From contig JAXQJY010000030.1 in assembly GCA_037042185.1 (NCBI GenBank), positions 2,294,001-2,358,000 of the forward strand: a stretch of 64,000 nucleotides of DNA. Reading direction: 5' to 3'. Below the pieces are notes generated by a model. The model was not told the origin of the DNA. It ran no database searches and worked only from the letters and a program-made list of their open reading frames with translations. Each line of letters begins with the position of its first letter. Within the stretch, counting starts at the first letter, position 1. The stretch comes from Sordariomycetes sp. S80-01Y. Lineage: Eukaryota; Ascomycota; Sordariomycetes. Shown piece by piece: positions 22,472 through 33,484 of the stretch. The position numbers and the translations under genes were made by a program.

Positions 22472-23448
22472 ATGTATCGCACAGCTCTGCGGACGGCCTC
22501 GCGGCCGGCTTTGCGCTCCCTCCGACCTACCGCCCAGCGCCGATTCGCCTCGACATCGCCCGCCGACAAACCTAGGAGCTGGAAGGGCTCTGCACTGCGA
22601 TGGGGCTTGGCCGGCGGTGTGCTATACTACTACAATACGAGCTCTGTCTTTGCTGAGGAACCTGCGGTACGAACCGTTGCCGCGCCAAACTCCTTCCCCG
22701 AAAGCGACCTGCCAACCGTAGACTCCGTTCTTGAGGAGAAGCGCAGCCAGATCCAGGCAAGGCTCGAGAATGCGAAGCCTACCGAGGTCAAAAGGGTCGA
22801 GGCTGAGTCGCCAAAGCAAGAAGATACTGCTCAATCAACCACAGCAGCGGACGGCGTCGCTGGGTTAGAGGAGGAAGCCGGCCAGCAGGGTGCTTTCAAC
22901 CCCGAGACGGGTGAGATCAACTGGGACTGCCCATGCCTGGGTGGAATGGCGCAGGGACCTTGTGGTGAGGAGTTCAAGACTGCCTTCAGCTGCTTCGTCT
23001 ACTCAGAAGCAGAGCCGAAGGGCATGGACTGCATAGAGAAGTTCCAGTAAGAGTGATCAATGGACGAAGGGTGATGGAATGCTTGGCTAACGAATTGCGC
23101 AGGGGCATGCAAGATTGCTTCCGTCAGTACCCCGAGATTTACGGTGCCGAGCTGTCCGACGAGGCGGAGGAGGCCGCCGAGGGTGTTGAGGCTGCCGCTG
23201 CTGCTTCTCCAGAAGGATCCCCCGAGCCGCTGCCCAACAACGCCGACAACGAGCCTCCGGTGACAGATCACCAGGCATTGCGCGAGGAGGCTCCTGCGAC
23301 GATCAGTGGCCAAACGAATGCCAAGCTCGAGACCGACAACCTGCCAGGCGCGGCGTCTGTCAACGGTCAGGTACCTTCCAAGTGGGAGGATGCCACTGCC
23401 GCGAACCTCGAAGTGGAGAAGGAGGACAAGAAGGAGGAGAGCAAGTAA
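22472..23448 (+). CDS. MIA40: Mia40, oxidoreductase of mitochondrial intermembrane-space import
   Basis: Two exons, 22472-23046 and 23103-23448, with a 56-nt intron, giving 306 residues. The start [20 protein letters not shown] is an Arg-rich mitochondrial presequence, followed by a membrane anchor ([16 protein letters not shown], residues 41-56). The catalytic core holds the redox CPC motif at Cys153/Cys155 and twin CX9C motifs at Cys164/Cys174 and Cys187/Cys197. The intron falls inside the second CX9C, and the join restores its spacing exactly. Mia40 captures incoming small cysteine proteins and oxidises them, and is itself re-oxidised by Erv1. The tail after residue 205 is an unusually long acidic, Ala/Glu-rich extension of about 100 residues ending in a Lys/Glu cluster. 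It converges on OM14, another mitochondrial gene. Confidence 0.93.
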
Positions 23449-23943
23449 TGAAGCTCGATTCGAATCGAGTATGTAACAATACCGGGGAAGCAGTGCCTCG
23501 CTTGTATATTGACTCTGCATGATGGGGTTGGCGCAGTTATGTAAATGGCAAATAGACGGCTCACATCTCCTTTCCTGTTGCAGAAGTAATCCTTCCGGGC
23601 CAATGTACTTCTCTTGCTGCCGACGTCTACTGGGGAAAAGTATGTTATGGCTGTCGACCTTGGCTCTCTTCGCTCGCCACTTTCTCTCAGACCACCCTGT
23701 TGTAAGCTGGAACCTAGACAAGCCTGGCGACGGACATGTCGCTGCCACTTCCTACGCTTAAAGTGACCCATTCACAGCAGCAGAGACCCTGGGCAAAACT
23801 CATAAAGAAAGTAAACAGTCAAAAGGCATACAACATTGCGGTATCATATATAGAACAAAGAGAAGAGACTTGGAACCCCCAATCCTCCCATTATCAGTGC
23901 AGTCAACCCAACGCCATCCGCAGAGTAACCTCGAGAGCAACGA
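23449..23943. other. Convergent 3' regions of MIA40 and OM14
   Basis: Holds the two 3' untranslated regions. Apart from the palindrome at its start, nothing was recognised. Confidence 0.5.
23454..23469. terminator. 16-bp perfect palindrome just after MIA40
   Basis: CTCGATTCGAATCGAG begins 5 bp after the MIA40 stop codon. In RNA it could only form a tight hairpin with almost no loop, so it may be a protein site, a 3'-end element or chance. Its position at a gene end is the only support for calling it a terminator-like element. Confidence 0.25.
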
Positions 23944-24552
23944 CTAGTTGGAGTTGTCCTTCTTGCCCTTGTACAGATACCTGCCAAAGACGCCCTCGGC
24001 AGCACCTACAGCGGCCAGGATACCCACGCCGAGGCCGACGTTCTGCCAGCCGAGACGGCCGCGCTCGTACAGGCCCCAGGCCTTGTAGCCCAGGAAAGCG
24101 CTCAGACCAATGACGCCAGCCAGGTTGCCAATCGCCAGGGCGCCGGCAGAGCCATCGGAAAGCTTAGCGAACTGCGCGGTGAGCCAGTTGTCGGCCTTCT
24201 TGGTCTCCTTCTTGGCCTTGGCCTTCTTGGCAGCAGCTTCGCGCTCGAGGCGCGCGGCTTGAGTGTCGGTCTGGACCTCCTGGTCGAGGAAGTCGGAGGG
24301 GACGGTGTGGACGGATGGCGCGTCGACGTCGACGAGGGACGCCGTCGAGGCGGACTCGTTGGTGAGGATCTCCGGGGGCTGAGGGGCAGCGGCCTGCAGC
24401 TGTTAACATGACGGCATCCTGAGCAGGGGAAAAGGGGCCAACATACGTCCTCAGGGGCCTGCTTAGGACCGCTGGCAGCAATATCGGCGTAAGACACTAC
24501 AGCGACGTCAGCACGGGCACGCGCAAGCAGCCGTCAATCGCGATGACCTACT
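23944..24552 (-). CDS. OM14: Mitochondrial outer membrane protein OM14 (fungal)
   Basis: Three exons on the minus strand: 24552 (one coding base), 24496-24447 and 24399-23944, giving 168 residues. The 55-nt first intron splits the start codon: exon 1 ends in CTTCACAA and exon 2 begins TGTCTTACGCC, so splicing makes CACAATGTCTTACGCC. No other in-frame ATG gives the expected MSYADIAASGPKQ start. The second intron (47 nt) joins PED to LQAAAPQPPEIL. A charged Lys/Ala/Glu helix (about residues 75-100) precedes two hydrophobic spans, LAIGNLAGVIGLSAFLGYKA and LGVGILAAVGAAEGVF, the OM14 C-terminal domain. In yeast OM14 sits in the outer membrane and receives ribosome-bound nascent-chain complex. The family call rests on pattern memory of fungal OM14_C proteins. 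Confidence 0.8.
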
Positions 24553-25550
24553 TGTGAAGGAGTTGTTTGTTCTGTCTTGATGAAGTGTGGTGATTCGAGG
24601 AGATCACCGCGGGGTGTGCGATGAGATTGAAGTGGTCGTGTGATTATTACTAGTAATAGGTTGGGAGCGGGAAGAGGTGGGCAGACCAGACCGAGACAGT
24701 GTGTGTGTGTGACTGAAGGCGTGCTCCCGCTATCATGTGGTTTCGGGGAGCTCCTGCCTGAGGTTCATTGTTTCTGCTCCCGTCCGATTCCGATCTCTGC
24801 AGTGACGTAGTGCCCCACACGCAGGGTTCGAGACAGGAAACTTGCTTGCAGCGCACCAGTTCCAGTGCCAGCGCCAGTCCCAGTGCCAGGGCCGACCCGC
24901 AAACGACGTAGGTGATTCAGCCGCAAGACAAGGTAATGAATGGGGAAAAAGTCCGGCATTGACGGGTGATCAACATGGCAATGTTCCCAATCGCAGATCT
25001 GGTTGTGAGATTTGCGGCAGCGCGCCGCCAACGAGGGTGTCCCGGGGCTAACTGTGCAGCTGCCGTGTAAGTTGTCGAGCCTCCATCTCTCGTTGCAACG
25101 CTGAGCAAAGAAAACATGATCGTTATCTCCTTAACTACCCACGTAGACCTGGACTGAGCTTGTTAGCGGCGCAGCTGAGGCTCGACCTAACACCCAACAT
25201 TCGTGGTCTTCAGTGTACTCTTCAAAACCACCCCCCGAGGTGGAATCATGATATTCCAATCCAGTATGTAAATACATTGTCAGCAAAGACCCCAAATAGC
25301 AATACTTCGCGCTCGGTATAATACAAAAAGCCTCCATATCCTGATAGATAGATGAATTCACAACGCCCTGCCCATGGGTATTTCCGATCCAGCTACAGCA
25401 CCGACCCCCCGTCCCAGCTCCAACACTCCGATTCGCAGCTCCTCTCCTCATACCTTAAGATATCCCATGTCTCGCCAAGCCAAAAACAAGATCGCTCAGC
25501 ACGTCCGTCAATTCCCAACGCCCAGCTACCAGGTAAATTGGTCCTCACAT
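24553..25550. other. Region between OM14 and the Myb-like gene
   Basis: Promoter of OM14 and the 3' region of the Myb-like gene. It contains a hexamer tandem repeat at 24856-24891 (CCAGNN x 6) and a GTGTGTGTGTG run near 24702. The frames at 25352-25688 are likely chance or antisense to the 3' end. No gene called. Confidence 0.5.
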
Positions 25551-26818
25551 TCAGGACCCCTTGTTGTTCAGCTGGTGCATTTCCCTGAATTTGCTCACCC
25601 AATGCTGCCGCACCCGGTCCGGCATCTTGCAGAATACCAAGGCCTTGTGCTCGTTGCTCAGGACGTTCTCCGAGATCTTGACCTGTAGGTCGTACTCCTC
25701 GGCCGCAAAGTCTCGGAAGAATATGTCGAGTGCCTGCTCGCGCCAGCGCGGGACTCCCCGGCTCTTCAATGCTTCGAGCATCTCCTCCACGAGCCCGAGC
25801 TGCACAGGGGCCGACGCCTGCCCTGCCGTCGATGAGACCGACACTGCTGGTGCCGAGCCCGTGACAGATCCGTTTCTCGACGTTCGTCGACGCTTCTGCG
25901 GGGAAGATGCCGATGAGGTCACGCCCGGCTGCGAGCTGGTCAATGGTGGAGAGATGACAGCATCGGCGCTCGTCGTCTGCCGCCTCTTGCGGCCTTGAGC
26001 CTGGGTTGCCTGCGGTACGACCTCGTCCGGTGGCGTCAGAGCATTCGAGTTCGTTGTTGAAGCAGTTTGCGACGGGATCATCGAAGGCACCGACGTTCCC
26101 GGCATCTGCGGAGTGGGTAAGGAGCCGCTTGATGACCCCGTCGGCGTCTCACTTAGCACGGGCCTCTGCTGCTGCTCAGGACTAGCCATGTTGGCCTGCG
26201 GCGCGCTGCCGTGTAAGTTGAGAACGCTGGTCCCAGGCATCTCGCCGTCGTCTGCCACTGCACCGTCGGTCCGCCTTCGAGGCTTCATGATTCTCTTTGG
26301 CGCGCCACCGGATCCAACAACGTCCGGATACAGTATCTCCATATACTCCTCGTGGTCGAATGGTCGTCCTCGCAACGCCCGCGACAGAGGTTCCCTCTGA
26401 TGTTCAAGTCAGCCTCCAATTTCGCGCAGCGCGCGTACATACTCACCTCGATGTGCTGCCTCCACGCCTCCTCCGTCGCCGTGACAGTCTTGGCGACGGG
26501 GTTGTAGAGAAATTCGGGGTCTTCCCTCAGCCCTCTCCATAGCCGAAAGCGTTTCCGTGCATTGTCGCTCTTGTTGATGAGGTGGCTCTTCGCGGGAAAG
26601 GCACCATGCGTCGCTTGCAAGGCCGCGGCGGCGCGCTCCCAAGCCTCCGACTTGAAACTGCTGTTCTCGCGCAGGCCGAGCTGCACGCTCTCGCAGAGGC
26701 TGCGGAAGAAGGTGGCCTCGTAGGCGGGCGTCCAGCTAAATCGCGGTGCGCGCCTGTCGCGATCGACCCGGGGGGCGCCGTTGGCGTCGAGGGTGGTGTC
26801 GATGTCGTCTTCAGACAT
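25551..26818 (-). CDS. Nuclear protein with N-terminal Myb/SANT-like domain
   Basis: Two exons, 26818-26447 and 26396-25551, with a 50-nt phase-0 intron, giving 405 residues. Residues 27-124 (FSWTPAYEATFFRSLCESVQ ... NARKRFRLWRGLREDPEFLY) resemble the Myb/SANT-like DNA-binding domain found in many fungal proteins. Aromatic residues recur at the helix positions. The middle (about 165-310) is disordered, rich in Ser, Pro and Thr, with basic patches GRKRRQ and PQKRRRTSRNG that could be nuclear localisation signals. The C-terminal 90 residues (LVEEMLEALKSRGVPRWREQ ... MPDRVRQHWVSKFREMH) form a predicted helical domain. A DNA-binding or chromatin role is inferred; no target can be named. Confidence 0.75.
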
Positions 26819-29041
26819 GGCGCATCAGTCGCCGACCGGTCGTGTGCGTGGTCGCTGGCGAGTGTTGCTGTCCAGTGATGAGAGAAGGGCGTCGGTGGTG
26901 GGATGGGATGCAGATGAGGAGGATCGCCTCGGGGGCTGGGCGCTGACGGTCGGCTGATTTGATACGGGCGGGACGGGATCGGGGCCAGGGTAGCGGACGA
27001 GACGCTGGAATGGCACAATTGATGGTGGGCGAGAGCGAGGTAGCGTGCGTTGATGAGTGTTGACGTGAGGTGGTGGGCGAGCTGACTCGGAGTCATCTAC
27101 TGGCTGTCCCTACCGTAGTGAAGGAGGGCATCCGCGGAGCGACTTGGTCCAGCCGGGACGGGAGTCAAGCCTCAATGTCACAGCGGGATAATAATCGTCA
27201 ATCGGTCACGGTCTAGCCACGGTGGGCGGAGAGTGGGACGTGACAGCGGAGCGGCGCCCAACTGGAGCCACTAACAGCCGCCAAGCAGGCAGCGCTACAA
27301 ACCACGAGAGCCACGAGAGCCACGAGACCCTCAATAATGCGCTGTGATGGCAACTGCAGCGACCGACTGTGGGCGTCACGGTTGGCCGGCGGTGGGCCGC
27401 CGCCGTCAGAAAAGCAATTTTTTATTCTGTCTCTCACCCAACACGCTGAATCGCATCCACCGTCTGTCGGCACTCAAAGCATGACCCAAGGCTTTGCTGC
27501 GAGTCGCATGGTATTTTCAAATGCCATGTTGTCTCCCCGACGCAATGTCGTCATTTGAGCCGTCCCCAGCGTCCCCAGGGCCGGGCGCGAACCGAGTGCA
27601 CTAATTGACGCGCTGTAAGGTCTTGTTGTTGATGTGCAGCCGTACCTTGACGGATGACGGGTCTCATTTACAATGGAACAGCAACATCGTCACGTGCCCT
27701 CCCGAAGGACTGCTTCTGGTACCTACGATATTCCATGCAGACGTTTTAGCAGCCAACCGCGGCACCGTAGCCCTGTATTTTGTCGACGTTCATCATTCAA
27801 AGAAGCTCGCCACGATACTGTGTTCCTCTCCAATTCAGAATGCTTATGCTTCCAGACTCGACCTCCCGCTGGCTCAACAGCCGCCAGATCAGCAGGGTCG
27901 CAGCGACATCTCATCATGCATGCGCCTGCAGGCCGCATACGCTGCAAAGCACGCCGTGGCCAGTCGCAGTCCAGCGTTTCTCAGCCTGTTCTGGCCTCAT
28001 GATGGCCTCGACCCATCGCGTCTCCGCACATGGGCATCATCGAGCAGCTTGCCGAGACGACTACAACAGTAGCTGCTCTTTTGAGCGTTGGCTGTTGACC
28101 ACTTCCAGGCCTACAACAGAAACCAGCCGCCTATACAGGGGGCCATGACTCTGGAAGATAGGAGAAGGACCTGTGGAATATATCATAAGAGCTAGTCCCT
28201 ATTTTTCAGCGCGCAACGTCCACTCAGCCTCAGGTTTCATGAACCCCTTGTCGGCTAGCAGCTTAGGCTAGTTCGAACCGTCGCGAGAGGAGCTTCAGTC
28301 ATGGAAGCGTCAGCCTCGCAGTGGGGTCTAGTTTGGGGCATTCCAATTAACTCTCAAACTATCCAAGATGCTAATCACCCCAACCTGTGGACCATGCGGG
28401 CGGCTAGAGGGCTTTGCATGTTGCCGGCTTATGGTGAGAACATCGCATAGATATATGTCCCATACATGTCAGTCTCTTTGATGCCGGCCCACACGAAGCC
28501 CCGGGCAACGTAACTGGGTGATTCTGGTGACACTGAATTAAAGGACTACTTCTCAATGTTGAAGCTTACGTGTCTCTGGACGCTTGGGCAGTGCGTTTGA
28601 CCAGGGCCGTTGGTTGTCTCCCGCGCTCTGTTACGAGGCTCCAATCTCAAGCGCACTTCTTCTCAACTTTCTATCCCCAACACAAAGACTGCATCGATGC
28701 ATTCCCGAACCACGCAAGCATTTCCGAGAATGGGTTGACTCCCTTTGGTTTTGAAGCTACTTTACCCGGGAACCACGTGACCCGAGCCGCACCGCACCGC
28801 ACCGAGACCTCGGGATGGCTTCCGGTCTCATCTAATCACCGATCATGCCTCGGCAACTCCACAGTGCCCGTCAAATGCCGTTGCGGTTCGACATGAAGTA
28901 AAAAGCCCAGACTCCCCCAGATTCACCACCTTCTCCCCGCATTGCACCCTCCGACTCTTTTCGAATCCTGCGCAACCTCATCAACTGTCGTGCGAATCCT
29001 CTGTTGTAAATTAATCTAGAATCCCCGTCCGTGATTGCACC
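26819..29041. other. Long divergent intergenic region, Myb-like gene / thiolase
   Basis: 2.2 kb with no recognisable gene. The Myb-side 250 bp are GC-rich. A 9-mer repeated three times (CCACGAGAG) lies at about 27302-27328 and a pentamer repeat (GCACC-type) near 28787-28801. The last 240 bp are the thiolase promoter, with two CCTCGG hexamers. Open frames at 27605-28148 show no family features. Confidence 0.5.
28808..28853 (+). promoter_or_regulatory. Two CCTCGG hexamers before the thiolase gene
   Basis: CCTCGG occurs at 28808-28813 and 28848-28853, 40 bp apart and about 190-235 bp before the thiolase ATG. CCTCGG is the known core site of the fungal fatty-acid regulators FarA/FarB (Ctf1 type). 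Two copies before a peroxisomal beta-oxidation gene fit induction by fatty acids. Binding is inferred. Confidence 0.55.
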
Positions 29042-30347
29042 ATGGCCGCTGAGCGCATCGGCTCCATCATCCGCCACTTGGCGCCCGGCTCGTCGCTGAA
29101 CAACATCCAGTCCAAGAACCCCGATGATATCGTCATCACATATGCAGCACGCACGGCATTGACCAAGGCCAAGAAGGGCGGCTTCAAGGATACAAGCCTG
29201 GAGTACATGATCTATGCACTCCTCGACCAGGTCCGCCAGCGCAGTGGCCTCGACCCGGCAGTGGTCGAGGACATATGCCTTGGTAACGTACGACTGCCGG
29301 TATCCTCAATTGAGGGGGGCTCTCGCTGATACGAATGATTAGGTCTCCGATGGCAAAGCCGCCTACAAGCTTCGCGCCGCTGCCCTCGCTGCCGGCTTCC
29401 CCAACACCTCTGGCGCCAGCTCGGTCAACCGCTTCTGCTCATCCGGCCTGAAGGCCACTGCCGACATCGCACACGCCATTTCCAATGGTTCCATAGAAGT
29501 CGGTATCGCATGTGGCGCCGAGAGCATGTCTGTTGGCGGTGATCGCCTCGAGAAACCCTTCGACGAAGCCGTGGTTGCGAAATCACAGGAAGCCGCCGAC
29601 TGCATGCAGCCCATGGGCTGGACAAGCGAGAACGTCAGCAAGGATTTCGGTGTGACGAGGGGCGAGATGGACAAGTTCGCTGCGACGAGCTTCCAGAGGG
29701 CGGAAAAGGCCCAGAAGGCCGGATGGTCGGATGACGAGATCGTCCCCATCACGACCAAGGTGCAGGACAAGGAGGGCAACTGGCAGGAGGTCACCCTTAC
29801 AAAGGATGATGGCATCAGGCCGGGGACGACGGCCGAGGGGCTCGGCAAGATCAGGCCAGCTTTCCCACAGTGGGGCGAGTGTACGACTGGTGGCAATGCC
29901 AGCCAAGTGACTGATGGCGCTGCTGCTCTTGTCCTGATGAAGCGCTCGACGGCTGTCAAGCTTGGTCAGACCATCATGGCCAAGTATGTCGGCTCGACCG
30001 TCGCCGGTCTTGCGCCTCGCATCATGGGCATCGGCCCTAGCATCGCGATCCCCAAGCTCCTTGCTCAGCAGGGTGTTGAACTGGCGGACATGGATGTCGT
30101 CGAGGTGAATGAGGCGTTCGCCAGCATGGCTGTGTACTGCCGCGACAAGCTCGGGCTGGACTGGGAGAAGATGAACCCCAGAGGTGGAGCCATCGCTCTC
30201 GGCCACCCTCTGGGCGCGACTGGCGCGAGGCAGGTTGTCACTGGCTTGAGTGAGCTAAGGAGGCAGAAGAAGAAGATGCTACTGGTCAGTATGTGCATCG
30301 GCACTGGGCAGGGTATGGCGGGCTTGTTTGTCAACGAGCAGGTTTGA
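29042..30347 (+). CDS. Peroxisomal 3-ketoacyl-CoA thiolase
   Basis: Two exons, 29042-29287 and 29343-30347, with a 55-nt intron (GTACGA donor), giving 416 residues. The enzyme cleaves 3-ketoacyl-CoA with CoA to acetyl-CoA and a shortened acyl-CoA, the last step of beta-oxidation. Thiolase motifs: NRFCSSGLKA with nucleophile Cys114, GGAIALGHPLGATGARQ with His370, and SMCIGTGQGMAG with Cys400. The N-terminus RIGSIIRHL (residues 5-13) fits the peroxisomal PTS2 signal (R/K)(L/V/I)X5(H/Q)(L/A) exactly, and there is no C-terminal PTS1. Import would use Pex7 and its co-receptor. Upstream CCTCGG pairs suggest fatty-acid control. This would be the homologue of yeast POT1/FOX3, though fungi carry several paralogues. 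Confidence 0.92.
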
Positions 30348-31068
30348 AAGTGCAAATATTGCAGCGGGCATGTGTTGAATGTAACGAAAATGATGATTTG
30401 CTGTATTAGTGGCCTTGGCAGATGGTTGCCATCTTATCATGTGAGGCTGTCTGTGACTGTAAGGGACTAAGCTGCATAAGGGGGTCTTCAAGAGCTCGTT
30501 ACGCGTAACCAGAGTCAAGTTTACGCGCTACGGTTGCAGTAGTCTTGTCTGGCGCTGGTCAATCCCTCGACAGATTGAAAACCGTGATAGTTCGCACCGA
30601 GCAACGGAAGGCATGAGAGAAGAACAGCCGCGGCTATTCCTGTCGACCATACAGATGCCGTGCAGGGTAGTGGCAGTTGAGGGGCATTCTGGGGATCAGC
30701 AGATGAAGACGCCTCGAAAAAGTGGCAGCCGACGTCATTTCACCCAATCCGCGCCCTGCTGACCAACGTTTTCTTTCGTACGTAGAGCTCACCGAGACGT
30801 GGGGACTGTCAAGACCTACATGAACATCACATTGTCTCTCCCATTCGCGTGTCTGACTCTTGGTAAATTCCAATTTTGTGGCATGGCGTGGCATGGCATG
30901 TGATGAATAGACTCGAAATCCGGTACATTCCCTCATAGCACATAGCGCACCCCCGGGTGACTCGTTGCGTCTCGCTTCGCCCTCCGACCCTCGCCCTTCG
31001 ACCATACGGAGCCTAACATTGAGCCCCAACCTCCTGGCTCCAGCAACGACAGATAGTCCGACCTAAGA
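30348..31068. other. Intergenic region, thiolase / SulP transporter
   Basis: 3' region of the thiolase gene and promoter of the SulP gene. A GGCATGGCGTGGCATGGCATG imperfect direct repeat lies near 30880. No gene seen. Confidence 0.5.
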
Positions 31069-33484
31069 ATGAGCGACCGTCCCAACGACAACCGCGCGAG
31101 CTCGTACTCAGGCGACTTTCGCCCCGTGCAGCCCTCGTCTCTGCGCCAGAGCCACCGGCCCAGCAGTAGCAGCCGCCCCGACAACAACGATACCTCGACC
31201 GAGGCCGCTGCCGCCAACGAAACGACCCCATTGGTCGCTGATCAGAGCTCGTCGAGCCATTCCAACGCACACGCCGGGCCCTGTCGACATGGCACCTTCA
31301 GCCCTCGGCCGGAGAGCCCTGCGCAGGAACCGGTGTTCTTGCGGCATACGGACTCAGACGGGTCAAGCACTCCCGGCTCAGGCACGAGGATACCTGCGCT
31401 GGATAGCGCCATCACGAACATCGTTGGACATGATGATTGGAAGAAGTGGTTGAAGAGGAGGATCACCACAAAGAAGATGGGGCAGAGCAGCGAGTTGGCT
31501 GCTGAGGCTGGCATTCGCGACACGCCGCTCATGTACCTGTCCTACTATGTACCGTGTTTGACATGGTTAAGGCAGTACCAGCTATCCTTTATCAAGGGCG
31601 ACCTTGTATCTGCTGTTACCATGGCTTCGTTCTATCTTCCCATGGCTTTGTCCTACGCCTCAAATCTGGCCCACGTGCCTCCCATCCACGGGCTATATGC
31701 TTTCGTCTTCAACCCATTCATCTATGCTGTGTTTGGGTCGTGTCCGCAGATGGTTGTAGGGCCGGAAGCCGCAGGGTCGTTGTTGGTCGGCACAGCTGTC
31801 AAGTCTAGCGTTGATTCCGGGAAGGGCAAAGAAGATAACGACATATTGCACGCCCAGATATGTGGCGTTATTACCGGGATGGCCGGTGCAATGGTGTTGA
31901 TCGCGGGCTTGGTGAGGCTTGGTTTCCTGGACAGCGTGCTGAGCCGACCATTTTTGCGCGGATTCATTAGCGCCATTGGGTTCGTCATCACCGTTGACCA
32001 GTTGATTCCCGAGCTTGGATTGGTAGAGCTGGCGGACAGTCAAGGGGTCAGTCACGGGAGCAGCGTGGACAAGATTGCGTTCATGATTGAGAATGTCAAC
32101 AAGACGCATAAGGCAACGTTCCTCGTTGCGCTTGTCAGCTTCATCATCATCATGTTTGGACGGTAGGAGAATCATCGAAGCGTGTGCTTACAACTTGGCT
32201 AATGCTGGATAGGGAGATGAAGAAGCGGCTATCGTCGCGTTATCCCTCCGTCGTTTTTGTACCTGATCGCTTCCTCGTTGTCGTGATCTCGGCCGTCCTG
32301 TGCTGGCGTTATCGCTGGGATGAGCATGGTGTCGAAATTCTCGGCAACGTCAAGCCCCCGAGCGGCAGCCCCTTCACTTTTCGCTGGCCCCTGCAACCAT
32401 CACAGATGACCCATATTCGAGACGGCATGTCAACTTCATTTCTGATTGCTCTCCTAGGGTTTTTCGAATCGTCCGTCGCAGCGAAAAGCCTCGGCGGCAA
32501 CAGCACCATTCAGGGCATGCAGTTGAGCGCCAATCGCGAGCTCATCGCGCTCGGCGTTGCCAACTTTATTGGAGGCAGCTTTCTGAGCCTGCCGGCTTTT
32601 GGCGGCTACGGACGTAGCAAGGTCAATCAGCAGACTGGCGGCAAGAGTCCAATGAGCTCGGTGTTCCTTAGCATCATCGCGCTGCTCTGTGTGCTCTTCC
32701 TCTTGCCGTACTTCTACTATCTTCCAGTGAGTTGTCCGCGATGACCAAGATATATCCTTGCTAACATGCATAGAAACCCGTTCTATCTGCCATGATCTCA
32801 GTCGTTGCTTATTCCCTGATGGAGGAGGCTCCGCACGATATATCCTTTTTCTTCCGCATTCGCGGCTGGGGGGAACTTAGCCTCATGGCACTCATCTTCA
32901 TTTCTACCATATTCTATTCCCTGACTCTGGGAATGGCCCTTGGTGTTGGCGTGTCTCTGCTCATGGTTATTCGCCACAGCACGCGTCCGCGGATCCAGAT
33001 CCTGGGCCGCATTCCCGGGACCAATCGTTTTGAGAACGCCGAAGCCGAAGCTGCGAGACTCGAGTTCATCGAAGGCTGTCTCATTGTGAAGATTCCTGAG
33101 CCCCTCACCTTCGCCAACACAGGTGAACTCAAGTCCAGGTTGCGGAGGTTGGAAATGTACGGCACAAGCTCAGCGCACCCTGCTCTACCCAGATTGAGAA
33201 GTAGCAGTGCTAATCGCAATGTCATCTTCGACATTCATGGGGTCACGAGCATTGACGGAAGTGGAACGCAAGTTCTCACGGAAATAGTGGCAGACTATCG
33301 CGAGCGGGGGGTGAGGGTCTTCTTTTCGAGGGGACCGCTACCTGGCAGTAGGAATCCTGTTTGGAGATTGATGAAAAGCAGTGGAATCGTTGAGATGGTT
33401 GGCGGCGAACGGCATTTCGTCAATGACGTCGAGGAAGCACTGAGATGGACCGAGTATGAGGAGAGCGCCGCGGATGAGAGCTGA
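31069..33484 (+). CDS. SulP-family anion transporter with STAS domain
   Basis: Three exons, 31069-32162, 32213-32726 and 32774-33484, give 772 residues; both joins (IIMFGREMKKRL and YYLPKPVLSAMIS) restore family sequence. An N-terminal Ser/Thr-rich cytoplasmic region of about 120 residues is followed by YVPCLTWLRQYQLSFIKGDL and the SulP signature region (PPIHGLYAFVFNPFIYAVFG, then VVGPEAAGSLLVG). About ten to twelve membrane helices follow, with SLPAFGGYGRSKVNQQTGGK as the second conserved SulP stretch. The C-terminal STAS domain (about residues 640-760) contains VIFDIHGVTSIDGSGTQVLT. Members move sulfate or related anions. The protein is closer in feel to the YGR125W/S. pombe type than to Sul1/Sul2 permeases, so it may sit in an internal membrane and the substrate is open. 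Confidence 0.87.

Noticed and set aside
27605-28148. Overlapping plus-strand frames of 108-155 codons between the Myb-like gene and the thiolase
   Set aside because: Three overlapping frames are open at once, with no family features, which points to chance.
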